DNA of 64,000 nucleotides, from NCBI RefSeq assembly GCF_037975245.1, contig NC_092583.1:1161764-1225763 (forward strand). The letters run 5' to 3'. The position numbers and the translations under genes are program-made. Position 1 is the stretch's first letter; every line of letters begins with the position of its first letter. Below, piece after piece: positions 55,537 to 64,000 of this stretch. The notes beneath the pieces are model-generated. The model worked only from the letters and a program-made list of their open reading frames with translations, was not told the DNA's origin and searched no databases. Source of the stretch: Apostichopus japonicus. Lineage: Eukaryota > Echinodermata > Holothuroidea > Aspidochirotida > Stichopodidae.

Positions 55537-58289
55537 CCTGATTCCCTTCTATACTTAAGGCACTTCACTCGCATGAATTTAGTTTTCATCCGATTTGTCG
55601 AAATGATTCCTGACCATTCTTTATTTGTTGGCTAATACAGTAAGCAAAATGTATAGGCAGCTTGCATGGCTTTTACAGTTTACATACAGAAAGTCTGTCG
55701 TGTATCAGCTGTTTTCGTATAAAGGCAAGCAGTGTTTATCTACGGTGACAAGTAACCTGTTAACAAACTTCCATGGATGAAGGCCATCCATTCCTCCACA
55801 TGTATTTCTTACTCATATTCAAAATGGAAGTAGCTCCTTCCTTCAGGTGTGGCTAATTTGCATAAATGAGTCTACACAAACTTTATCGAAAGTGATGATG
55901 CTTTAATAATCCGATAATTACATCTGTCAGGGAAAGAGAAAAAAAAGCATAAAAAGAGTGAACTACAAGTTAAAAATGTGGTGTGTTTGTTTGTGGTGTG
56001 TTTTGTTTGTTTTGTGGTGTGTGGTGTGGTGTGTTTTGTGGTGTGGTGTGTTTGTGGTGTGGTGTGTTTTGTGGTGTGTTTTGTTGGACGGGGTCAATGT
56101 GGTGTGTTTTAGTGGATGGGGTCAAGACATTTGTACCATATAAAAATGGACTGTATAAATTTGATAACATTTTTCTGCATGTGAGTTGTTTGCTTTTTTA
56201 AGCATTCAGTTATTTCAAGTTTCTTTTCATCATGACTACGAATAAGATAGATCAGTTCTTTACCTCCAATTAGTTACAGAAATAGCAGTATAGGCTTGCT
56301 TAGTAACTTTTGAAATTTTTGTCAGATTATAAAAAACCTTTGTTGAGTTACTGATGACATGTAGCTCACTTTGACTAAAAATGGCAGTAACTATTCACAG
56401 TATTGGAGTGGACAATGTAAAACGTTTTCAGTTTACACAGAAACACTCTATCAATTCTAAAAATGATAATGTAACACAAATCAATCGAATTGTCTACTAA
56501 CAATACATATAAGCAAGTACAACCATAAGATTTTCTTTAGGTCAAAAGATTCACCTATGTCTGAAAAAATATCTCTTTTCAATTCTACATTATACAAACT
56601 TGTGCACTGTTCAGAAAAAAATTCATTTCATGGTAAGCAGCCATTAATTCAATAATTGGTCTCCATCACAAAATACCAAATTTCCTACTGCAACATAAAA
56701 ATGCATTTTCTTAGCCTTTGCCAAGTTGCTCAATTCTGTACACACACCTTTAAAGTTACAGTACATGCCTATACCTAGCCCTGTTTTGATAATTTTTATC
56801 GTAATGGTATGTGACGATATTATTCAATTTCAAACCCTATGAAATTGTAACGTTCATGTCCAGCAATGATTGTCGTGACATAGTTAATATAGCTACTGCA
56901 AGTTACAACTTGTTCACTAGCTTCTACAGTACTAAAGTCATATGTACGTTATGATTGTGAATGCTTGCATGTATTTCATCACCTATGGTTAACATTAGGC
57001 CTAACATAGTAACAATACAATAGGCTAATGCTGAGACAATGGAAGTACAATATCAAAACGCGGATGAAGATTGACACCAAAATGTCAAAATCATATCCAG
57101 TATGCTCTAGTATAGTTCTGTCACGGGTACGTCGAAATGAAACAGGCGATAAACAGGACATAGAATAGTCAATTTTGGACAGTTTGCGGTGCCAGCTGCA
57201 ATAAAGTCAAGAGAAATTGTTTAATAGTACAGTAGGTGTGGTTATACGTAAATGTAGGCGCGGCTAATTTGTGCGAAACCCTCATTATTTATCCGGTGCG
57301 CTCGCTTACATAACATGGTTGTTATTACCCTTCGGAGACTGTAGCTAGGAGAAATCTATTCAACCAGCCTTTGATGTTTGTTGTTTCACTATAGTATAGC
57401 AGTATAGACGTGGCTTATTGGTACGAAACACTCAACGTTTATATATATATCTTTGTTTACATCGCAGGTCATGAGGAGCAGTAACTAGGAAAGTCCATTA
57501 TTGAAAGGTTACCTGGCAATAAGTTGCAATAAAGTAAAATTTGTATCGGGAAAAATTTGTCAATTTAAATTTATTTTGAAAATTTTGCACCGATATTAAA
57601 TCAAATAATGATAACGTATCTACAAAAAAGCTAAAATTATTCTCCATTTTATACATTGCGAACAAAGTACCACTTTTGATATTGTATTGTAGTGTCCCAA
57701 TGACCTCTAACAGCATGTGTAATAAGGAGGTGTACTGTACAAGGATCTTTACTAAGTCTTCATTGACCTTGTGTTCGTATAACCAATTTACGGTCTAGAT
57801 ATCACCAGAATTACTCCTAGCCAGCTTAAACGAAGACGGATACATCTGCAAGAGGAAAACTATTTTGACACAATACTTAAATCTGGTGAACGGCCCTAGA
57901 ATAATTTGTCCCTACAACTCCTTCAACGAAGGAGGATAAACCAGTGGTAGCCTAAAGCCTACACAGGTCCTGGCAGTATGTGGAGTACAGGTCTAACTTA
58001 GGCTAGCCTATGTAGACCCATTGGTACTACTGTACGATAGCACTAAATGTCCTAGGGGTTAATAAGCCAACTGCTAAGGTACAAACATGCAGCATTTGTA
58101 GTGTCCATTTTCTTTCCTTTTGTAAGGTTCATACCACTCCTCGGTTACAGTTACTGCACCTGTGATTAAGGTAGTGCACATTGACGATGTGGAACCTATA
58201 GATTTTCTGTTTGTAACCAATATTTGACATTGAATCCATGAATCACAGATGACCCAGCGTGGAGTCAATTTATATCAAAATAAATCACC
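55537..58289. other. intergenic between two divergent genes
   Basis: The minus-strand gene starts at 55536 and the plus-strand DNAJC22 at 58290, so promoters for both should lie here. A GT-rich low-complexity stretch (TGTGGTGTGTTTTG repeats) is at 55975-56110. A diverged duplication of about 110 bp is at 57245-57370 and 57400-57510 (CGGCTAATTTGTGCGAAAC, GTAGCTAGGA). No TATA box or other element could be assigned with confidence. Confidence 0.5.
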
Positions 58290-60366
58290 ATGGCCAAGAA
58301 CAAGTGGATTTCATATTTTTTGTGGCTTATAGGTGGTGTTTTCGGTTTGCACCATTTCTATCTTGGACGTGACAGACAAGCATTTGTATGGTGGTGCACA
58401 GGTGGATTCTTTGGTGTTGGAGTTTTCAGAGACCTCTGGAGAATTCCAGATTATGTAGACTCTGCAAATAATACACCAGAGTATAAAAGGAAGTTAATCC
58501 AACAGATGATGAAGAATCCCAAACCGGCTTTTTCAACCTCTAGATTTTGTGCCCAGTTAGTTATTGGTACTTTCTTTGGCTACTTAACATTGGTAGCCAT
58601 ATCTGAAGATTTTGCTCAGGAATTTCCGGTGGTACGAACTCTCGTAGTACCCTTTGCAATAGCTTTAGGTGTTCACATTGTAGGTAACATCGGTAGGGAA
58701 CAACAGGGTGCGCTAAAGCCAGCGCTGTATGGATCATACATGCTTAGCCCATTGTTTGCCTTACCCAGCGGTGTAGCATACCAAGCCATTCTAAGTGCCT
58801 TCTTATTTCAGAAGAACAAAAGATTCAGGAAAACTCCAGAAGGCTGGATGACTCAAAGTATATGTAGGAGGCTTTTCGTTCTTTTCATTGCAGGTATGTT
58901 TTGATGTTATCACTAAAATGGCATTGCTAACAGCTGGACTGTTTTCTAAATAAAACAAAGAAAATAATAATAATTTTAGAGCAGGTTTAGTATAAATGCA
59001 GGTCTTGTGTTATCAAAGATTGCAACATGATTCAGAAGAATATGGATTATGCTTGGAAATATCTGAATCACTAACATTTGCAAATTTACTGTTGACTGAT
59101 TTTATTACATTATTTCTAATACTGATTTGCGATAACAAGATATTTGAATACTTTGGCAATGTGCAGAGGCAGACCAAAACATTTTCCTGGAAAAGCAAAG
59201 ATGAAAAGAGAATATATGCCAGTTCTCAAAGTTAACTTTCACTTCAAAGTTAATGATTGATGTTGATACTTGTTTCTTTTATAATTTTTAAATGTAATAT
59301 GTTACATTTCACGTTTTGATCAACAGGATCCTGCATAACTGGTCTTTGGTTTTCGGCAATATACTTCAATGCCTCCATCACCACAGGGGATGGGGAAACG
59401 ATCAAGGTTAGAGATGCGGTCAATCACTTCTTCAACTCACCTTTCTGGAAGGAATTCGTGGCGACCATGAAACGGTTATATCAGAGAGGAAAAGCCAGAG
59501 GTTGGAGACGTCTTTGGTCAGATCTGATGGACTCGTTTGATCCTCTGGGCGAGATGAATGCTTATAAGGTTGGTAACAGATCCAAACATGAGAAGCAATC
59601 TAGATTAGCCGGCATTTTTCATATAGGCCTACACAGACAATTAAAGGAGCGCTTTGTCCATCGAGGTTTGAGTTATATTTGAACAAGTTAGCCCGACCCC
59701 AAACATTTGTAGTGTAATCACAAAGGTTACTGACCCATAAAAATGTGTATTCCTGATGATCCCATGGTAAAGGGTTTATAGTACTTATGCCAACAAGTAT
59801 TAACTGTATATTCCTCTTTAAGGGTAAGAGGAAAGGGGGGGGGGGTAGGAGCAGATGGAGAAGAGAATGGTTCCTCCTCCCCTCTATGGGAATAAACTAA
59901 TTTGGAGAATGGTATCAGATATCAAGTTTAATAACAAACTCAAATCTCAATTTTGTGGGATCAGAAGGATGTATGGTTTACAAAGTACTGACAAATTTCT
60001 TTCTGTGCATCCACTTTGGAGTAATGTAGAGATATGTATAGCTTGGTCATATCAAATCTTCACTGATGGTCATCCTTAGATGTCCAAATTGTCTGATGCT
60101 ATATCTGGAATTTTCCACTCATAATTTCATAAAGTAACTAACGATACATCTGTTTCATTCAAAAGGTGTTGGGACTAGAGCGGGGAGCCACCGATGCAGA
60201 GATCAAACAGCGTTATCGGACTCTGGCGCTACAGTATCATCCGGATAAGAGTAAAGATCTTGATAAAGAAGAAGCCGAAAAGAGATTTATGCAAATCCAG
60301 GAGTCGTATGAAACGTTGTCCAAGTTAAAAAAGGAGAGAGTGGCTAGAAGGCCACCCAGTCGATAG
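58290..60366 (+). CDS. DNAJC22: DNAJC22, TM2-domain and J-domain membrane protein
   Basis: Three exons, 58290-58893, 59327-59568 and 60166-60366, join in phase to 348 residues, close to the usual size of the family (about 340). The start codon sits in a good context (CACCATGG). The N terminus is a TM2 domain: WISYFLWLIGGVFGLHHFYL then a WWCTGGFFGVGV helix and the DLWRIPDYV turn. Further hydrophobic segments follow (VIGTFFGYLTLVAI, LVVPFAIALGVHIVG, LSPLFALPSGVAY, LFVLFIAG plus exon 2 CITGLWFSAIYF), giving a polytopic membrane protein. The third exon is the J domain, with LGLERGATDAEIKQRYR and the HPD triad at 307-309, which stimulates Hsp70 ATPase activity. The fly orthologue, Wurst, acts with Hsc70 and clathrin in endocytosis needed for airway tube formation. 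No defect is seen. Confidence 0.95.
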
Positions 60367-60491
60367 CCAAACTATCAAAGGCACCGGCTGCAAGGTTCTT
60401 GGACTCAATAGAGTCTACAGCATCTCCTCGTTTGATTTAAAAATTTCAAAAGAAACAAAAACATCGAACCACATTCCACTAGATTCACTAC

Positions 60492-60497
60492 AATAAA
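60492..60497 (+). terminator. candidate polyadenylation signal of DNAJC22
   Basis: AATAAA 126 bp downstream of the DNAJC22 stop codon, the first canonical hexamer on that strand. It would give a short 3' UTR. Confidence 0.45.
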
Positions 60498-60499
60498 TG

Positions 60500-61495
60500 G
60501 TCCAGTTTTACAGGTGAACATTACCAAAATAGTCCTGCTTACTAGGAAAAAAGATGTAACATATTGTACACCAACCATCAGAGACAGGCACAGAGAAAGG
60601 CTTACAATTCTTGATTAAATGTGTCTCGTTGATAGAATTCATTGCACACTCACTTGAAAAACCTGGACTGCAGTTGAAAGATATTAACAGCTCAATGGCA
60701 AAAACATAAAATGTTGGTAAATGCTTACTAACAGTTACAAGATAAATGACCAATATATTTGGCATTCTAGCATAATTTTGGGACAATCACATACACCCCG
60801 TAGAAAATGTGTGCTTCAAGTTGGTTTTTCAATACCATTAAAAAGATTCAAAAGTTTCTGTACAACAGTTACATGTAAACTGTGTCCTGGATTTTTGTAA
60901 AGTTTTCTAAATTTGACACTTGTTTGCCTTTTTCGACGAAGCTGAATTTTGGTTTTACCAATAGACAGACAGATCAGAATGTTTGTAAGTTTTTATTTAA
61001 GAGTAGTTTCAATGTCGATTGCTTTATCGTTGATTATTATGCAAATGATTGTTGCCCGTCCTCTCTCTTCAAAAATTATTTTGAGATCATGCAACGTCAT
61101 TTTCTAGAGATCCCGAAATCATATCGATTTTAATGATAGTTTACTTAATATAAGATTTTGTATCTTTTTTATTTGTCGTTTTTATAGTTTGGTCGTGATC
61201 TTTCATTGAAACTTGAAAGCAGGCTACCCGACTGGATGCAACCCCCAACTTGACTATCATAACTGGGAAAATTGTGGAAAGTAGTGTAGTGTTTGCCCTG
61301 ACTGCCAAATTTTAAGAAATTTAACCAATCTTGAGAAAAGAATTAAGCATTTGACATAAACAAGCAGTAGTAATTAACAACAGAACAGTCTCTGTGTGCG
61401 CTCATCAGTGTGCTGGGGGGAGTGGGGGGTCATAGTTCGACTACTAATAACTAGTTTGTGTCGGTACAGTTCAGTCGGGTTCCATTCAGTCCAGA
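60500..61495. other. 3' flank of DNAJC22, nothing recognised
   Basis: AT-rich with only short open frames, and no supported exon, RNA gene or repeat. Confidence 0.4.
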
Positions 61496-61504
61496 ACATT
61501 TCAG

Positions 61505-61600
61505 CTCCACCTTTGTATTGACCTACACCTTTGTATTGACCTACACCTTTGTATTGACCTACACCTTTGTATTGACCTACACCTTTGTTTCTTGCTACAC
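61505..61600. repeat. 18-bp tandem repeat, about five copies
   Basis: Perfect units of ACCTTTGTATTGACCTAC. The length is a multiple of three, so both strands stay open (VGQYKG repeated on the minus strand), but no gene is supported. Confidence 0.95.
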
Positions 61601-61754
61601 CCATTACAATGAGATTATAATGTACGGTTAACAGTCTTCTGAATCTGATGCCATCCAAAATGGTGTGTTCAGAGTAAGACTTGAACAAAATTGTCAATCG
61701 GTATAAAAATTAGTGAAGTAACTATAGTAAACCCTGATTAAAACCTTGATTTGA

Positions 61755-62050
61755 GAGCGTGGTGTCCAATTGGCTAAGGCGCCGGACTCGTGATCCAAGG
61801 ATTGCTGGTTCGATACCTGCCTAGTTCATTACATTGTGTCCTTGGGCACTTGCCTCTCTCCACCCAGGGGTTAAATGGGTACCTGCGAGGTAACTTGTCA
61901 TTGGGCGCAGTATATAACTGCTGCCGACTGGAGGGATTGTCTCTGGAACAGGTTATCATTGACCAGGGGTAATATAATGTCTGTATCGCGCTTTGAGACC
62001 TATCGCTGGCATAAAGCACTGTATAAAAAGCTAATATTATTATTAAAAAG
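61755..62050 (+). repeat. tRNA-derived SINE, apparently full length
   Basis: The head resembles a tRNA gene (GAGCGTGGTGTCCAATTGG, CTAAGGCGCCGGACTCGTG) with a B box GGTTCGATACC at 61807-61817 and a spaced A box, so polymerase III could start at its 5' end. The unrelated body contains CTTGGGCACTTGCC and GCGCTTTGAGACC. It ends in AGCACTGTATAAAAAGC and a TATTATTATTAAAA tail. The tRNA part has lost the proper clover-leaf, so it is a SINE rather than a functional tRNA. Confidence 0.85.
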
Positions 62051-62599
62051 AAAAGTAAATTAAAAGTGAATGTTTAGCCTATAAAAATTAACTTGAAATC
62101 TACACCTTGGAAGAACGTTTCTGTCTTATTTTTAATATCTAGTTATTTATCATTGTTTGAAATCATGTGTGCTGCAGAGGTATATGGTATTCTCTTAAAC
62201 TGATGTAAAAGTTGTTAACAATTCATAGAAAGAAGGGTGCATGGAACTAACTATGTAAGCCATTCTTTCCACCTTTTTATGTGCAATTGTGCCTTAAACT
62301 ATAACCCTGCAAGAAGTCAAACAAAATGGACATAGTACTGATAAACAACATCATTTTTATTTGCTGAGGTTGTTGACTGAAATCTGTAATTTATTTCATT
62401 TCTCTTGTGAATTTTTTTTCCATCATTTAGAAAATTGCACTTCTAGGCAGTATATTAATATTACTGTTAATGAAATAGACATATTTTCTGTGTCAATTCG
62501 AATATAAAGACAATTTGTAGAAATATGCAATGTTGTTAATGTCAGAATGAATATTAAAATGAAAAATACTATAACACTGATGGAGGAACCGTTGTTCAC

Positions 62600-63143
62600 C
62601 TTTTCTTTTTTCGTCTGTAAAAGTTTCTCCAATCAGCAAGATGTCTTCAGCTTTGACAATAGTTGAGGCAGCTTGGTGGAAGAGATGATCGAATTCCTGG
62701 GTACAATGGGGGTGCAAGGTGGGTCAAATTGCAGTGAAGGTAGAGGTGCACTTTCTTCCAAGGAGTTATGCATCTGGGTAAATAAAATGTGCAAACAAAA
62801 GTTACATTTCTTTGATACAAGAAATTAAATTACTTTGACCCCATGTTTTTTGTTCTCCATCTTGGAGCCCTCCAATTGTAATTGGAATGTACAAGAGAAA
62901 CTACTGCATGAACATAAAGAAGTTGGGAGCTTTTTGTCTTTGCAAAAGAGGGAAAGATTATTGGTCCAGTGCATATACCCTACCCATTTGGAAAGTGTTC
63001 TTTTGCGAATTGTTTCTTTCAATATCAATTAAGCTTGCTTATAAACATCTGGGTAAGATGTAGATGAACTCCATACCCGCCTCCTCCTACCCCACAAAAG
63101 AAAAATACCTAGGAAAGGCCTACAAACCATGAGGGGCCATAAT

Positions 63144-63175
<32 letters not shown>

Positions 63176-63922
63176 TATATATATAATATATATTTATATA
63201 TTATTTATATATAATATATTATTTTAGGAGAGTTGAGAGAGAGCAAGCAGAGGAAACTGGACTACCAAACCATGTCCTGCCCCCTCACCCCCCCATCCAC
63301 AAACACACAAGCATGTATTTCCGGCTTGACCACTATGGGGTCGAGCAGTGTAATTCATGCCAAAACAAGCTTAACTTTGAAACTTTCAAATTACCGCAGC
63401 ACTCTTGGTAAACCCCAACATAAATACATTTTGTACATGATGAGAATTAGTCCATTAACCATAGGTTGCATTTTTCAGCTCTCTTGACCTCAACTTAATG
63501 AAAATTTATCTCTCCTGCAAACAGACTGGTTAGTTTGGAAGAGTTGATTTGTTCACACCTTGCCATGTATGCCTTGATCTGATAGTGATTCGGCTACTAC
63601 TGTAGCTGTGTGAAGAGTTGCATAAAAAACAGACGAATAGGTAGCTCAACTAAGGTGCGTAAAGATGGGACTGATCACTCAGTTAACCAACCGGAAAAAA
63701 CCTGCCGTTTAGTACAAACGGCTGGTTTTGGATGCAACCTATAGCTAATGGACACTTTCGCTGCATGTAAGTACCTTCATGTCAACTAGACTGGTGCCTT
63801 TCCATTTCACAAAGTGTTTGACTTCCTTCAGGTTTGGTATAATGGATGGCAACACTACGGCAGTTGGCCTCTCCCACTGGTACACTACTCCTTCCTCCTG
63901 TCTGCTGGGAGACGGCTTCGTT
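62600..63922 (-). CDS. partial gene, two in-phase exons, continues beyond right edge
   Basis: Exon 63775-63922 reads KPSPSRQEEGVVYQW...IPNLKEVKHFVKWKG...LVDMK and ends in phase 0 at AAG|GTACTT. Exon 62600-62696 starts in phase 0 after CCCAG and reads EFDHLFHQAASTIVKAEDI...GETFTDEKRK, with a donor AAAAG|GTGAAC in phase 1. Upstream exons lie past base 64000. I could not place the next exon at lower coordinates. The peptide looks like ordinary globular, partly helical coding sequence, but I do not recognise the family. The intron between them contains an AT microsatellite. Confidence 0.55.
63145..63225. repeat. AT microsatellite
   Basis: About 80 bp of (TA)n with TATTATA interruptions, in the intron of the partial minus-strand gene. 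Confidence 0.95.
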
Positions 63923-64000
63923 CTGCTTTGAGGAGAGAAATCACAGTCTCAACACAATGAAAGTTACAATGGTTTTTTGTTGTTCACAATCTAAATTATT

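Noticed and set aside
55958-56201. Cys/Val/Trp-rich frames
   Set aside because: They are translations of a GT-rich low-complexity repeat.
61374-61697. 107-codon minus-strand frame with VGQYKG repeats
   Set aside because: It is produced by the 18-bp tandem repeat, without start context or domain support.
61755-61830. Functional tRNA gene
   Set aside because: B box and A box are present, but acceptor and anticodon stems do not pair properly and the sequence continues into a SINE body and tail.

Overview
This is animal (metazoan) nuclear DNA. The genes are split by GT-AG introns of a few hundred bases to about 2 kb, intergenic DNA is AT-rich, and satellites, tRNA-derived SINEs, Penelope-type and CR1-type retroelement remnants and a Helitron are present. 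The general style (TM2-DnaJ and DNAJC27-type genes, dense minisatellites, an OTU- and endonuclease-bearing Helitron) fits a marine invertebrate, perhaps an echinoderm or other invertebrate deuterostome. The species cannot be named from sequence alone.

Layout. Bases 1-17240 are one uninterrupted satellite array of about 50 monomers in two main length classes (about 325 and 269 bp) plus roughly 400-bp composites, arranged in higher-order blocks. Bases 17241-18320 hold three copies of a diverged relative of that satellite, one broken by an inserted repeat. Bases 18321-21500 are a patchwork of dispersed repeats. Bases 21533-26885 (minus strand, perhaps starting at 28913) carry a six-exon small GTPase gene of the DNAJC27/RBJ type without a J domain. 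Its introns contain a Penelope-like remnant, a minisatellite and a decayed partial copy of one of its own exons. Bases 27690-34800 are mainly intergenic, with a CR1-like LINE fragment, a short-motif minisatellite and SINE pieces.

Bases 35354-42400 (minus) are an intact single-exon Helitron/Helentron protein of 2348 residues: OTU protease, basic 21-residue repeats, HUH Rep nuclease, PIF1-type helicase and an AP-endonuclease-like C terminus. It is flanked by a 46-bp tandem repeat on its 5' side and a degenerate TTCAA-type repeat on its 3' side. Bases 43450-49800 are repeats, including a 400-bp minisatellite whose units carry AGGTCA direct repeats (DR4, DR5, DR1), the binding-site grammar of nuclear receptors.

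Bases 50030-55536 (minus) are an unrecognised eight-exon gene of 287 residues in which every intron is phase 2 and at least three exons look like duplicates of one another. Bases 58290-60366 (plus) are a complete three-exon DNAJC22 (TM2 domain, multiple membrane segments, C-terminal J domain). Bases 61755-62050 are a tRNA-derived SINE. Bases 62600-63922 (minus) hold two in-phase exons of a gene that runs off the right edge.

The four genes are independent single-copy-like loci, and I see no operon-like or functional cluster. Exon boundaries were worked out by hand from splice consensus and reading-phase agreement. No transcript or database evidence was available.
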